DNA of 55,613 nucleotides, taken from contig JADFYH010000018.1 in assembly GCA_015233135.1 (NCBI GenBank), forward strand, positions 1 to 55,613. Direction: 5' to 3'. The notes below the pieces were generated by a model that was not told where the DNA came from, made no database searches, and worked only from the letters and a program-made list of their open reading frames with translations. The translations under genes and the position numbers were made by a program. Source of the DNA: Deltaproteobacteria bacterium. GTDB lineage: Bacteria; UBA10199; JADFYH01. Of the stretch, positions 7,890-18,370 are shown in pieces (within the stretch, counting starts at the first letter, position 1; each line of letters opens with the position of its first letter).

Positions 7890-9089
7890 TTGATTTTTTG
7901 GCAAAGAAGATTGTGGCTGAAACAGCCTCTGTGGCGTTGGATGGGACTTGGGTTATTTCTGTTTCTGGCGATTTGGGCATTTCATACCCGCTCTAAACCA
8001 GATAAAAAAACAGGCCTCGCAGTGAGCGTAGCCACTGCGGAGTTGGGGGATATCCCTTTTTATCTGGATGGGTTGGGATCGGTTACTGCTTATTACTCGG
8101 TTACCGTGCGGAGCCGAGTGGATGGGCAATTAATCTCAGCCCCCTTTACGGAAGGACATTTTGTACAAAAGGGAGAGGTGTTGGCTGAGATTGACCCCCG
8201 TCCTTTTCAAGCACAACTGGCCCAAGCAGAAGGACAGCTCGCAAAAGACGAGGCCTTGCTCACGAATGCCCGTTTGGATCTGCAACGTTACAAAGGTTTA
8301 TTTGCCCAGAATGCAGTTTCAAAACAGCAATTGGATACCCAAGTGGCCCTTGTCGCTCAAGATGAGGGAGTGGTAAAAAGCGATCGGGGGGCTGTGGCGG
8401 CTGCTAAACTTCAATTGAATTATTGCCACATCGCCTCTCCCATTGGTGGTCGTATTGGTCTGCGTCTGGTGGATCCCGGTAACATGGTTCATGCGTCTGA
8501 CGCGAATGGCTTGTTGCTGATCACCCAACTCCAACCTATCACTATTGTTTTTACACTTCCTGAAGATAACATCCCAAAGATAATGGAAATGGTTAATAAA
8601 ACTTTCCAACTCACGGTAGAGGCCTATAACCGTGATAAATCCCAAAAGCTGGCCTCAGGGAAATTACTCACTCTGGATAATCAAATTGATCCGAATACAG
8701 GAACCTTGAAACTCAAGGCCGTTTTTGACAACAAAGACAATTTGTTATTTCCCAATCAATTTGTGAATGTTCGGCTTTTGCTCGAGACCAAGCAAGATCA
8801 GGTTTTGATTCCTCCGGTGGCCGTTCAGCGCGGCTCTCAAGGGACTTTTGTTTATGTGGTGGCAGCAGATAATAAGGTCGAGATGCGGCCGGTGAAGCTG
8901 GGTCTTGTCGAAGGAAATAATGCCTTAATCGAAAGTGGTCTGCAGCCCGGAGAAACTGTGGTGATTGATGGAGCCGATAAACTTCAACCGGGAAGTTCTG
9001 TCAAGGTTCAAGCGCCCAATAACAATTCCAATGCTTCAGACGCTGCCTCTACCGAATCCAAACCGGGGACGAGGAAGTCTAAAAAATGA
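7890..9089 (+). CDS. mdtA: RND efflux periplasmic adaptor (MdtA/AcrA type)
   Basis: The best start is the TTG at 7890, six bases after GGGAGGG (7877-7883), giving 399 residues; a TTG at 7851 would add 13. An N-terminal membrane anchor (LGLFLFLAIWAF) is followed by the lipoyl/barrel-sandwich half-motifs (VRSRVDGQLISAPFTEGHF; HIASPIGGRIGLRLV), an alpha-hairpin (about 100-165) and the beta-barrel and membrane-proximal domains. This is the HlyD-like adaptor that joins an inner-membrane RND pump to an outer-membrane channel. It overlaps the first RND gene by 4 bases (ATGA). Confidence 0.9.
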   Translation: MIFWQRRLWLKQPLWRWMGLGLFLFLAIWAFHTRSKPDKKTGLAVSVATAELGDIPFYLDGLGSVTAYYSVTVRSRVDGQLISAPFTEGHFVQKGEVLAEIDPRPFQAQLAQAEGQLAKDEALLTNARLDLQRYKGLFAQNAVSKQQLDTQVALVAQDEGVVKSDRGAVAAAKLQLNYCHIASPIGGRIGLRLVDPGNMVHASDANGLLLITQLQPITIVFTLPEDNIPKIMEMVNKTFQLTVEAYNRDKSQKLASGKLLTLDNQIDPNTGTLKLKAVFDNKDNLLFPNQFVNVRLLLETKQDQVLIPPVAVQRGSQGTFVYVVAADNKVEMRPVKLGLVEGNNALIESGLQPGETVVIDGADKLQPGSSVKVQAPNNNSNASDAASTESKPGTRKSKK

Positions 9090-12000
9090 GTCCTTCCCGT
9101 ATTTTTATTTTACGTCCAGTGGCCACTTCGCTCTTGATGCTTGGACTTTTTTTGGTGGGTCTCTTTGCCTTTCGCGAATTGCCTATTTCTGCTCTTCCCC
9201 AAGTGGATTATCCGACCATTCAGGTGCAGACTTTTTATCCAGGCGCCAATCCAGAAGTCATGACCTCTTCGGTGACCAGTCCTCTCGAGCGGCAATTTGG
9301 CCAGTTACCGGGGCTGACACAAATGACTTCAACGAGTTCTTTTGGAAGTTCTCTCATCATTTTACAATTTTCTCTTAACCTGAATATCGATGTGGCCGAA
9401 CAAGAAGTCCAGGCGGCAATTAATGCCGCTTCGAGTTATCTTCCCCGGGATCTTCCTAATCCTCCCATTTACAGTAAAAACAATCCGGCGGATGCTCCTA
9501 TTCTCACTTTAGCTCTTACTTCGGACATCTTGCCGCTTCCCCAGGTGGAAGAGTTGGCGGATACCCGACTTGCTCAAAAAATTTCTCAGCTGCCTGGCAT
9601 AGGTCTCGTGAGCATTAGCGGAGGACAGCGTCCCGCCGTGCGTGTTCAAGTCAATCCTACGGCGATTGCTTCCTATAGCATGAGTTTGGAAGATATTCGA
9701 ACGGCCTTGGGACAGGCGAATGTGGACCAGGCCAAAGGGGTCTTTGATGGTCCGAGGCAATCCTGGACCATTGGCGCCAATGATCAGCTTCTTTCCAGCA
9801 AAGAATATGCCCCTCTCATTGTTGCTTATCGTAAGGGCGCACCTATCCGCTTATCGGATGTGGCGACCGTGGTCGATAGTGCAGAAAATATCCGACAAGC
9901 GGCCTGGGTGAATACCAGGCCCACCGTGTTGCTCAATATTCAGCGCCAACCGGGGACCAATATTATTGGCTTGGTCGACAACATTCAGAAAGTGCTTCCT
10001 CAACTCAAGGCCTCACTTCCTTCTACCGTTCAGGTTTCCATTATTTCCAATCGGACCACGACCATTCGTGCTTCGGTGGAGGATGTAGAGCTTGAACTGG
10101 TTTTGACTATCTTTTTGGTGGTGGCAGTTATTTTTGTTTTCTTGAGAAGTTTTTCCGCCACTCTCATTCCGGGCATCGCGGTTCCTTTGTCGCTCATTGG
10201 CACTTTTGGCGTCATGTATCTATTGGGCTACAGTCTGGACAATTTGTCGCTCATGGCCCTCACCATCTCCACCGGTTTCGTCGTCGATGATGCGATTGTG
10301 ATGGTTGAGAATATCATGCGCTATATTGAAGGGGGAGAGCCTCCGCTGGAAGCCGCCTTGAAGGGAGCCCGTGAGATTGGATTTACCATCGTTTCACTCA
10401 CGGTCTCTTTAATTGCAGTGCTGATTCCCTTGCTTTTCATGGGTGATATTGTGGGTCGTCTCTTTCGGGAATTTGCAGTGACCTTGGCGGTGACCATCAT
10501 GATGTCCGCTATTATCTCTCTCACGCTCACACCCATGATGGCTTCCAAAATTTTAAAACACAAAGAAGAGGGACAGCAAGGGCGCTTCAGTCGGCTTTTT
10601 GAAAAATATTTTAACCTCACCCTCGAATCTTATGGGAAGTGGTTAAAGTTTGTCTTGAGACATCAAAAAGAAACGATAGCCATTGCTTTAGGAACTTTAT
10701 TCCTCACCTTTCTGATGTTTTATTTTGTGTCTAAGGGATTTTTCCCTGTGCAAGATACGGGCGTGATTCTTGGGATTTCTGATGCCTCACAAAGTATTTC
10801 TTTTGCCCAAATGGCGCAGCATCAGCAAGAGTTGGTGAAGGCCATTCTTCAAGATCCTGCGGTAGAAAATCTTTCTTCTTTTATCGGAGTCGATGGGGCA
10901 AACAGCACTCCCAACAGCGGGCGTATTCAAATCATCTTAAAACCTCGGGAAGATCGGGATGCAAACGCCTCCGAAGTTATTCTTCGTCTTCAAAAACGTT
11001 TGGCCGATATTCCGGGCATCACCCTGTATATGCAGCCTATACAAGATCTGACGGTAGAAAACAGGATCAGCCGTACCCAATATCAATATACGATTGAAAG
11101 CCCCAGTTCAAAAGAATTGGCCCTGTGGGCCCCTCAGCTTTTGGAGAAATTAAAATCCCTCAAAGATTTAAAAGATGTGGCGAGTGATCAACAAAATAAT
11201 GGACTGGGGCTTTTTCTCAACCTGGATCGGGATACGATGTCACGTTTTGGAATTACACCGCAGATGATTGACAATACCCTCTACGATGCCTTTGGCCAGC
11301 GGCAAGTTTCCACGATTTTTACCCAATCCAACCAGTATCATGTGGTGTTAGAGGCCAAGCCGGAGTGGCAGAAAGATTTGGAGGGCTTGGGGGGGATTTA
11401 CATTGCGACTCCCAGCGGGGCCCAAGTTCCCCTGATGTCTCTCGTACGCTCCGAAACCATTTCGACACCGCTTTCTATCAATCATCAGGGCCAATTTCCC
11501 TCGGTCACTCTCTCTTTTAACCTGGCCTCGTCTGTTTCACTGGGTTCGGCGGTGGAGGCCATTCACAAAGCGACAACTGAATTGAAGATGCCGGCGAGTA
11601 TTCAGACCAATTTTCAGGGCACGGCCCAGGCCTTTGAGGCCTCACTTCAAAATCAGCTGGTACTGATTTTGGCCGCGATTATCACGGTCTATATCGTCCT
11701 TGGAATTTTGTACGAAAGTTATATCCATCCGGTGACCATTCTTTCCACTTTACCCTCTGCAGGCGTAGGGGCCATCCTGGCGCTGATTCTCTTTCGCCAG
11801 GATTTGGGAATTATAGCCCTTATTGGAATTATTTTACTCATCGGTATTGTGAAGAAAAACGCCATCATGATGATCGATTTTGCCCTGGAGGCCGAACGTA
11901 AAGAGAAAAAGTCTCCTGCAGAAGCCATCTACCAAGCCTCCCTTTTGCGCTTTCGACCCATTATGATGACTACCCTGGCAGCCTTGCTAGGGGCTGTGCC

Positions 12001-12208
12001 CCTTGCCTTTGGGAGTGGTACCGGTTCGGAATTGCGCCGCCCCTTGGGAATTACCATCATCGGGGGCTTGCTTTTCAGTCAGCTGCTTACCCTGTTTACG
12101 ACCCCTGTCATTTATTTGCAATTTGATCGTCTCAAGACCTGGTTTGCCGAATGGCGAAAAAAGGCAAGACACGAAAACAAGGAACCCATTCCCCTGGAGG
12201 GCCTGTGA
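9086..12208 (+). CDS. mdtB: RND multidrug efflux permease (MdtB-like)
   Basis: The protein has 1040 residues, the normal RND length, with twelve predicted membrane helices and two large periplasmic loops. It starts with the family N-terminus RIFILRPVATSLLMLGL; the paired Asp of helix 4 appear in STGFVVDDAIVMVENI, and the second half carries GIVKKNAIMMIDFALE. It uses the proton gradient to export hydrophobic or amphipathic compounds through the adaptor and outer-membrane factor. It is translationally coupled to mdtA and followed three bases later by a second, similar permease, the tandem layout of MdtBC heteromeric pumps. Confidence 0.9.
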   Translation: MSPSRIFILRPVATSLLMLGLFLVGLFAFRELPISALPQVDYPTIQVQTFYPGANPEVMTSSVTSPLERQFGQLPGLTQMTSTSSFGSSLIILQFSLNLNIDVAEQEVQAAINAASSYLPRDLPNPPIYSKNNPADAPILTLALTSDILPLPQVEELADTRLAQKISQLPGIGLVSISGGQRPAVRVQVNPTAIASYSMSLEDIRTALGQANVDQAKGVFDGPRQSWTIGANDQLLSSKEYAPLIVAYRKGAPIRLSDVATVVDSAENIRQAAWVNTRPTVLLNIQRQPGTNIIGLVDNIQKVLPQLKASLPSTVQVSIISNRTTTIRASVEDVELELVLTIFLVVAVIFVFLRSFSATLIPGIAVPLSLIGTFGVMYLLGYSLDNLSLMALTISTGFVVDDAIVMVENIMRYIEGGEPPLEAALKGAREIGFTIVSLTVSLIAVLIPLLFMGDIVGRLFREFAVTLAVTIMMSAIISLTLTPMMASKILKHKEEGQQGRFSRLFEKYFNLTLESYGKWLKFVLRHQKETIAIALGTLFLTFLMFYFVSKGFFPVQDTGVILGISDASQSISFAQMAQHQQELVKAILQDPAVENLSSFIGVDGANSTPNSGRIQIILKPREDRDANASEVILRLQKRLADIPGITLYMQPIQDLTVENRISRTQYQYTIESPSSKELALWAPQLLEKLKSLKDLKDVASDQQNNGLGLFLNLDRDTMSRFGITPQMIDNTLYDAFGQRQVSTIFTQSNQYHVVLEAKPEWQKDLEGLGGIYIATPSGAQVPLMSLVRSETISTPLSINHQGQFPSVTLSFNLASSVSLGSAVEAIHKATTELKMPASIQTNFQGTAQAFEASLQNQLVLILAAIITVYIVLGILYESYIHPVTILSTLPSAGVGAILALILFRQDLGIIALIGIILLIGIVKKNAIMMIDFALEAERKEKKSPAEAIYQASLLRFRPIMMTTLAALLGAVPLAFGSGTGSELRRPLGITIIGGLLFSQLLTLFTTPVIYLQFDRLKTWFAEWRKKARHENKEPIPLEGL

Positions 12209-12211
12209 GAA

Positions 12212-15200
12212 ATGAATATCTCTGAACCCTTCATTCGCCGTCCCGTTGCCACCTCTCTTCTCACCTTGGCTCTAGCCCTGGCGGGGATTATTGGATTTCG
12301 TCTCTTGCCCGTTTCTCCTTTGCCCCAGGTGGATTTCCCCACCATTCAAGTTTCTGCCGGACTTCCGGGCGCCAATCCGGACACCATGGCTTCTTCTGTA
12401 GCCACACCGCTGGAGCGCCAACTTGGGCATATTGCGGGTGTGACCGAAATGACCTCTACCAGTTATACGGGCTCTAGCACTGTCGTCCTTCAATTTGATT
12501 TGAGTCGTAATGTCGATGCCGCCGCGCGAGATGTCCAGGCCGCGATCAACGCGGCACGCAGCAATCTTCCCGCGAATTTGCCGAGCAATCCCACTTACAG
12601 AAAAGTGAATCCAGCCGATGCACCGGTTTTAATTCTTTCTCTGAGCTCAGATATTTATGATACCGCGCGTCTCTACGACGCGGCTTCTTCCATCCTGCAA
12701 CAGAAGATTGCCCAGGTGAGCGGGGTGGGGCAGGTTTCGGTGGGAGGAAGCTCGCTTCCTTCCGTACGGGTAGAATTGAATCCCTTTATAGTGAACAAAT
12801 ACGGCATCGCCCTGGATTCTCTGCGCGCCACTTTGTCTGCTGCGAATAGTAATATTCCCAAAGGCGAATTGGCCGAGGGAAATAGCGTGATGTCGATTTA
12901 TGCCAGCGACCAATTGCTTAAGGCCGATCAATATAAATCGCTCATTGTGGCCTATCGCAATGGTGCCGCGATACGACTTTCCGATATAGGAGAGGTTCGA
13001 GATTCGGTGGAGGATCTTCGGAATGCAGGACTGGCCAACGGTAAGCCGGCTGTCCTTCTAATTATTTTTCGCCAGCCGGGGGCCAATATTATTGAAACAG
13101 TGGATCGAGTGTATGCGCTCTTGCCCCAGCTGGAGGCCTCCATTCCTTCAGCCATGAAACTGCAAGCGATGGTGGATCGCACGACGACCATTCGTGCTTC
13201 TATTCGAGATGTGGAGGTCACGCTTTTAATCTCTATTGCCTTGGTTGTTTTAGTCGTCTTTGTTTTTCTTCGAAACGTCTTGGCCACCTTAATTCCGAGT
13301 ATCGTCGTTCCTCTTTCTCTGGTTGGGACTTTTGCAGTCATGTACCTGCTGGGTTACAGCCTAGATAATCTCTCGCTCATGGCCCTCACGGTATCGACCG
13401 GTTTTGTAGTGGATGATGCCATTGTGGTCATCGAAAATATTGCCCGACATCTGGAAAAAGGGATGGATCCTTTCGCCGCCGCGTTGAAGGGGGCAAAGGA
13501 AATTGGTTTCACCGTACTTTCAATGAGCCTCTCACTGATCGCGGTATTTATTCCAATTTTATTGATGGGTGGAATTGTGGGACGCCTTTTTCGCGAGTTT
13601 GCGGTGACTCTTTCGGTAGCCATCGTCGTTTCTCTGCTGATTTCTCTCATTGTTACCCCCATGATGTCTGCCCGATTTTTAAAACATGAAAGTGTGGAGC
13701 AGCAGGGGAAACTTTATCAATGGAGCGAGAGATTATTTCAGCGTATTCATGAGGCCTATGCGTCGGCCTTGCGAAAGGTGTTGCATCATCAGGCACTGAC
13801 ACTCGTTGTTCTGGGAATTACAATTTTCATTAATGTTTTACTTTTTATTGAAGTGCCCAAGGGGTTTTTCCCTCAGCAGGATACAGGGCGCTTAACCGGA
13901 TCGATTCAAGCCGAACAAAGTATTTCCTTTCAGTGGATGAAACAGAAGCTGGCGCAATTTGTAAAGATAATCATGGAGGATCCTGCGATTGCAAATATTG
14001 TTGCCTTTACAGGAGGGTCCGGAGGAAGCAATACAGGCCGGATGTTCATTGCGTTGAAAGATCTTGGAGAACGTAAAATTTCAGCGGAAGCGGTGATCGC
14101 CCGTATTCGCCAAAAGACTGCAAATGTGCCGGGGGCAACGCTATTCATGCAGATGGTTCAAGATATTCGTGTGGGAGGTCGATCCAGCAATGCCCAATAT
14201 CAATTTACCCTGCAGAGTCAGGATTCGGATCTCCTCAACACCTGGTCCCCTCTTGTTTTGAAAAAGTTGCGCACCCTGACACAAATGGTCGATTTGAATT
14301 CCGACCAGCAAAATAATGGTCAGCAAATGATGCTTTCGATTGATCGCGACACGGCGTCTCGCTTGGGTTTGACGCTGCAAAATATTGACGATGCCCTGTA
14401 TAGCGCCTTTGGTCAAAGGCAGGCTTCCACGATGTACACGCCTCTCAATCAGTATCATGTGGTGCTCGAAGTTGCACCTGTCTATTGGCAAAATCCGGAG
14501 ATATTAAAAACACTCTTTGTGCACACTCCTACGGGTAACGATGTGCCTATGGCCGCCTTTGCGCGTTTCGAACCGGCCAAAACTCCGTTGGTGGTTAATC
14601 ATCAGGGGCAACTTCCTTCCACGACCTTTTCTTTTAATTTACCGGAAGGCATTTCTCTGGGGGAAGCAGTAGAAGCCATTCACAGGGCGACCGATGAAAT
14701 TCGAATGCCGGCGGTGATTTCCGGAAAATTTTCAGGAACGGCTCAGGCCTTTCAGGATTCTTTAGCCAATCAATCGCTGTTGATTTTGAGTGCCCTGCTT
14801 GCCGTGTATATTGTGTTGGGGGTTCTCTACGAGAGTTACATTCATCCTGTTACCATTCTTTCCACGCTTCCCTCCGCAGGGGTAGGGGCCTTGTTGGCAC
14901 TACTGATTTGCCGGATGGAATTGAGTGTAATCGCCTTGATTGGAATTATTTTGTTGATTGGGATCGTCAAGAAAAACGCCATCCTGATGATCGATTTTGC
15001 CTTGGAGGCCGAGAGGCAAGAAAAGAAAAGTTCCCAAGAAGCCATCTACGAAGCCTGTTTGCTGCGTTTCAGACCTATCATGATGACGACTCTGGCTGCC
15101 TTACTCGGGGCCTTACCGCTGGCCTTGGGGACAGGAACCGGTTCGGAATTGAGACGCCCCCTGGGCATTGCCATCGTGGGGGGATTAATTGTCAGTCAAA

Positions 15201-15307
15201 TGCTTACCCTCTTTACGACGCCGGTGGTTTACCTTTATATGGAACGGTTACGAATTAGGGTTGAACAACTTCGAGTTCGAATTCAGAGGCGTTTTAAGAG
15301 GGTGTAA
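12212..15307 (+). CDS. mdtC: RND multidrug efflux permease (MdtC-like)
   Basis: The protein has 1031 residues and is clearly related to the upstream permease along its whole length: FIRRPVATSLLTLALALAG at the start, TVSTGFVVDDAIVVIENIA at helix 4 and IVKKNAILMIDFALEAE in the second half. Both copies keep the proton-relay Asp pair. In E. coli MdtABC, two unequal permeases form one trimeric pump (B2C); the same organisation is inferred here from gene order. The start follows GGCCTGTGAG at short spacing and sits three bases after the mdtB-like stop. Confidence 0.9.
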   Translation: MNISEPFIRRPVATSLLTLALALAGIIGFRLLPVSPLPQVDFPTIQVSAGLPGANPDTMASSVATPLERQLGHIAGVTEMTSTSYTGSSTVVLQFDLSRNVDAAARDVQAAINAARSNLPANLPSNPTYRKVNPADAPVLILSLSSDIYDTARLYDAASSILQQKIAQVSGVGQVSVGGSSLPSVRVELNPFIVNKYGIALDSLRATLSAANSNIPKGELAEGNSVMSIYASDQLLKADQYKSLIVAYRNGAAIRLSDIGEVRDSVEDLRNAGLANGKPAVLLIIFRQPGANIIETVDRVYALLPQLEASIPSAMKLQAMVDRTTTIRASIRDVEVTLLISIALVVLVVFVFLRNVLATLIPSIVVPLSLVGTFAVMYLLGYSLDNLSLMALTVSTGFVVDDAIVVIENIARHLEKGMDPFAAALKGAKEIGFTVLSMSLSLIAVFIPILLMGGIVGRLFREFAVTLSVAIVVSLLISLIVTPMMSARFLKHESVEQQGKLYQWSERLFQRIHEAYASALRKVLHHQALTLVVLGITIFINVLLFIEVPKGFFPQQDTGRLTGSIQAEQSISFQWMKQKLAQFVKIIMEDPAIANIVAFTGGSGGSNTGRMFIALKDLGERKISAEAVIARIRQKTANVPGATLFMQMVQDIRVGGRSSNAQYQFTLQSQDSDLLNTWSPLVLKKLRTLTQMVDLNSDQQNNGQQMMLSIDRDTASRLGLTLQNIDDALYSAFGQRQASTMYTPLNQYHVVLEVAPVYWQNPEILKTLFVHTPTGNDVPMAAFARFEPAKTPLVVNHQGQLPSTTFSFNLPEGISLGEAVEAIHRATDEIRMPAVISGKFSGTAQAFQDSLANQSLLILSALLAVYIVLGVLYESYIHPVTILSTLPSAGVGALLALLICRMELSVIALIGIILLIGIVKKNAILMIDFALEAERQEKKSSQEAIYEACLLRFRPIMMTTLAALLGALPLALGTGTGSELRRPLGIAIVGGLIVSQMLTLFTTPVVYLYMERLRIRVEQLRVRIQRRFKRV

Positions 15308-15331
15308 AAAATAAATAGGAAGAAGAATATC

Positions 15332-16738
15332 ATGCAGAATTTCATCCCCACCCAAAAAATAATTTTAAAATTATTTGTGCTGGCCTTGGCGGCAAACCTA
15401 GGCGCCTGCTTAGCTCCTCGTTATATCCGCCCTACAGTCGAAACGGCTCCTGCCTTTAAAGAACAGGCTACTCCCGAGGAAGCGAAGCAATGGAAAATGG
15501 CGATTCCCAGCGATCTTTTGGCCTGCGGACCCTGGTGGGAACTTTTTGGGGATGCTCAATTGAATGAGCTGGAACAGAAAATTGCCAGTGGCAATCAGAA
15601 TGTGAAACAAGCGGAGGCGCGGTATCGTCAGGCCCGTGCCTTGGTGAGTGGTGCCCGAGCGGTATTTTTACCGACGGTCACGATACAACCTGCACTCAAT
15701 CGAAAAAATACGGGAGGCGATATGAGTCATAGCTTTGACTTATCGGGAACTGCCTCCTGGGAGTCGAATGTGTGGGAAACGGCTTCGGCTTTTAAGGGCG
15801 CCAAGGCTAGGGCCCAATCGAGTGCAGCTCAATTAGAAGGCATGAAGCTCAGCATGCAGGCAGAACTTGCGACCGATTTTTTTTCCTTGCAAGAATTGGA
15901 TATGGAAATCGGCCTTCTGAATTCTTCCGTGACTTATTATCAGGAGGCCTTGAAGCTCAATCAGATACGATTGCAGGGCGGAATTTCTTCGGAGCTGGAG
16001 GTCGCCCAGGCTCAAACGCAATTAGAGAGCACGCGGGCGCAGGCGACAGATCTTGGGATAGCACGGGCTCAATTTGAACACGCCCTCGCGGTTCTGATTG
16101 GCGAGTCGCCTTCTACTTTTTCTCTTCCGCTTAGCCAAATTCAACGCGAGCCTCCTTCTATTCCAGCAGGACTTCCTTCTCAATTATTGGAGAGACGACC
16201 CGATATTGCTTCGGCCGAAAGACTCGTCATGGCGGCCAATGCTCAAATTGGACAAGCACGGGCCGCTTATTTCCCTGCCCTCTCTTTAACCTCTTCGAGG
16301 GGATATACAGGGCTATTGAGTTCTCCTCTTAGCTTTTGGAGTATAGGCGCGTCTGCTGTTGAAACCTTGCTGGATTTCGGTCGCCGCCGAGCAGGAGTTA
16401 GACAGGCGCATGCCACCTATGAGGAATCGGTGGCCTTCTATCGTCAAACCGTGCTGAATGCCTTCAAAGAAGTGGAAGACAATCTCGCGGCACTGCGTTT
16501 ACTTTCGCAGGAGATTGCTCAACAAAATTCCGCCGTGAAAGCCGCCGAAAAATCTCTACAAATCGAAAGTGCTCGCCTGAAAGCGGGAACTGTTTCCAAT
16601 CTTGATGTAATTGTGGAAGAAAATATTTTGCTCACAAATAAACGCAATGCTGTTCAATTGATCGGTCGTCGCATGAACTTGACAGTTGCGCTTATCCGCG
16701 CGCTGGGAGGGGGATGGGAGAGTTTCCGGCTTCCCTGA
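15332..16738 (+). CDS. Outer-membrane efflux lipoprotein (NodT/OprM family)
   Basis: The protein has 468 residues. A signal peptide ends in a lipobox (NLGAC, Cys about residue 26), so the mature protein is probably lipidated. Two OEP repeats follow (about 75-270 and 280-465): helical hairpins with motifs WWELFGDAQLNEL, LLERRPDIASAERLV and DFGRRRAGVRQA are typical of NodT/OprM channels. It is the outer-membrane exit of the tripartite pump encoded just upstream. AGGAAGAAG precedes the ATG. It is the last gene of the four-gene efflux operon. Confidence 0.9.
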   Translation: MQNFIPTQKIILKLFVLALAANLGACLAPRYIRPTVETAPAFKEQATPEEAKQWKMAIPSDLLACGPWWELFGDAQLNELEQKIASGNQNVKQAEARYRQARALVSGARAVFLPTVTIQPALNRKNTGGDMSHSFDLSGTASWESNVWETASAFKGAKARAQSSAAQLEGMKLSMQAELATDFFSLQELDMEIGLLNSSVTYYQEALKLNQIRLQGGISSELEVAQAQTQLESTRAQATDLGIARAQFEHALAVLIGESPSTFSLPLSQIQREPPSIPAGLPSQLLERRPDIASAERLVMAANAQIGQARAAYFPALSLTSSRGYTGLLSSPLSFWSIGASAVETLLDFGRRRAGVRQAHATYEESVAFYRQTVLNAFKEVEDNLAALRLLSQEIAQQNSAVKAAEKSLQIESARLKAGTVSNLDVIVEENILLTNKRNAVQLIGRRMNLTVALIRALGGGWESFRLP

Positions 16739-16768
16739 AAAGCCTGTATTAGCGATTGAGTTCTCGCC

Positions 16769-16797
16769 TTGACATCTCGATTGGCTGTGCTTACTTC
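16769..16797 (+). promoter_or_regulatory. Possible sigma-70-type promoter for recA
   Basis: TTGACA at 16769-16774 is separated by 17 bases from TACTTC at 16792-16797, in the 114-base gap before recA. The -35 box is perfect; the -10 is only fair. I could not identify an SOS operator nearby. Confidence 0.4.
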
Positions 16798-16852
16798 GCC
16801 AGAGCTGCTTTTAGTAAAAATTTAATCCGACATTTCTTTAGGGGGGGTCATT

Positions 16853-17935
16853 ATGGAAAATATCAGCGAACGCGAAAAAGCCATCGCACTTGCACTGCAA
16901 TCCATCGAAAAACAATTTGGCAAAGGTTCTATCTTGCGCATGGGCGATAAAGATTATGTGCAGGAGGCCCTGGAGGTCATTCCCTCGGGTTCTATTTCCC
17001 TCGATTTAGCCTTGGGCGTAGGGGGCTTTCCCAAGGGGCGCATTGTGGAAGTTTATGGGCCGGAATCCAGCGGTAAAACCACACTCACCCTGCATGCCAT
17101 TGCTGAGGCCCAAAAGAAGGGGGGCATTGTGGCTTTTATCGACGCGGAACATGCCTTTGATATTCAATATGCAAAAAAACTGGGGGTGAAGGTAGAAGAT
17201 CTGCTGCTGTCCCAACCCGATTCCGGTGAGCAGGCCCTGGAGATCGCAGAATCCCTCGTGCGGTCGAATGCCATTGATGTCATTGTGGTCGACTCCGTGG
17301 CAGCGTTGGTTCCCAAGGCAGAACTCGAAGGCGATATGGGTGACGCACAGATGGGAGCTCAAGCCCGCTTGATGAGTCAGGCCCTACGTAAGCTGACAGG
17401 GCTTGTTTCCAAAAGTAAAACCCTGCTTTTCTTCATCAATCAAATTCGCATGAAAATTGGGGTCATGTTCGGAAATCCGGAAACGACTACCGGTGGAAAC
17501 GCGCTGAAATTTTATGCCTCCATCCGTTTGGATATACGCCGCATCGGGCCTATCAAACAAGGGGATCAAATGGTGGGAAATCGAACCCGCGTGAAAGTTG
17601 TCAAAAATAAGGTGGCTCCTCCTTTTAAAGAAGTGGAATTTGATATCATCTACGGAGAAGGAATTTCCAAGGATGGCGATCTACTCGATTTGGCGGCCAA
17701 CAGTGAGATTATCGAAAAAAGTGGTTCCTGGTTTACCTACCAGGGAGAACGTTTGGGACAAGGACGCGAAAATGCGAAGCAGTTTTTAAAAGATAATCCG
17801 AGCATCGCGGCTAAAATTGAAAAACAGGTTTTTGAAAATTATGGCATTGTCAGAAGCGAAGCCCCTGTGGCGGGAAAAGAAGAATCTAAAATAGAAGCCA
17901 AGGAAAAGAAGAGAGAGAAAGAGAAGTTGAATTAG
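16853..17935 (+). CDS. recA: Recombinase RecA
   Basis: The protein has 360 residues, normal for RecA. Walker A is GPESSGKT (about 69-76), Walker B is [10 protein letters not shown], and the L2/strand-exchange region ([33 protein letters not shown]) is intact. The C-terminus is very Lys/Glu-rich, which is common. A strong AGGGGGG precedes the ATG. RecA forms filaments on single-stranded DNA for strand exchange and SOS induction. It is followed nine bases later by a small protease-like gene and then alaS, all on the same strand; recA and alaS are neighbours in many bacteria. Confidence 0.98.
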   Translation: MENISEREKAIALALQSIEKQFGKGSILRMGDKDYVQEALEVIPSGSISLDLALGVGGFPKGRIVEVYGPESSGKTTLTLHAIAEAQKKGGIVAFIDAEHAFDIQYAKKLGVKVEDLLLSQPDSGEQALEIAESLVRSNAIDVIVVDSVAALVPKAELEGDMGDAQMGAQARLMSQALRKLTGLVSKSKTLLFFINQIRMKIGVMFGNPETTTGGNALKFYASIRLDIRRIGPIKQGDQMVGNRTRVKVVKNKVAPPFKEVEFDIIYGEGISKDGDLLDLAANSEIIEKSGSWFTYQGERLGQGRENAKQFLKDNPSIAAKIEKQVFENYGIVRSEAPVAGKEESKIEAKEKKREKEKLN

Positions 17936-17944
17936 GAGGCATTT

Positions 17945-18370
17945 ATGGGATTAGTTTATGCCGACATAGAACTCACTTCCGGAGACGATTTGGTTCTTTT
18001 TCGAAAGAAGAAAATTCAGGAAAAAGAGATCAGAACGCTTCCAGTCAAAATACTCGTCGACAGTGGGGCTTATACTTTATCCATTAATGAACATATCAAG
18101 GAACAGCTAGGCTTGGAAAAAATTGAGGAAAGGGTAGTGGAATTGGCGGATGGTTCCGAAATGCGTCTGGAGGTTGTCGCTGCAGTAGAGATTCGTTTTG
18201 AGAATAGACGGGCGATGGTGGAACCTGTTGTGTTACCTGGTAATGCAGAACCCCTTTTGGGAGTGGTTCCCATGGAAATTATGGATGTGCGGATCGAACC
18301 GCTTCAAGAAAAGTTGATTGTAAATCCGGAGACACCGTTTATTCCGAAGAGTAAATTGAAAAAAATATGA
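17945..18370 (+). CDS. Retropepsin-like aspartyl protease-family protein
   Basis: A 141-residue single-domain protein preceded by AGGAGGC. VDSGAYTLSINE (about residues 39-50) is the DSG(A/T) active-site motif of clan AA proteases, and GNAEPLLGVVPMEIMDV matches the second conserved block (LLGxxxLExxxxxx) of small bacterial retropepsin-like proteins. Such proteins are expected to dimerise to form the active site; the substrate is unknown. It sits between recA and alaS and overlaps alaS by 4 bases (ATGA), so it is translationally coupled to it. Confidence 0.8.
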   Translation: MGLVYADIELTSGDDLVLFRKKKIQEKEIRTLPVKILVDSGAYTLSINEHIKEQLGLEKIEERVVELADGSEMRLEVVAAVEIRFENRRAMVEPVVLPGNAEPLLGVVPMEIMDVRIEPLQEKLIVNPETPFIPKSKLKKI

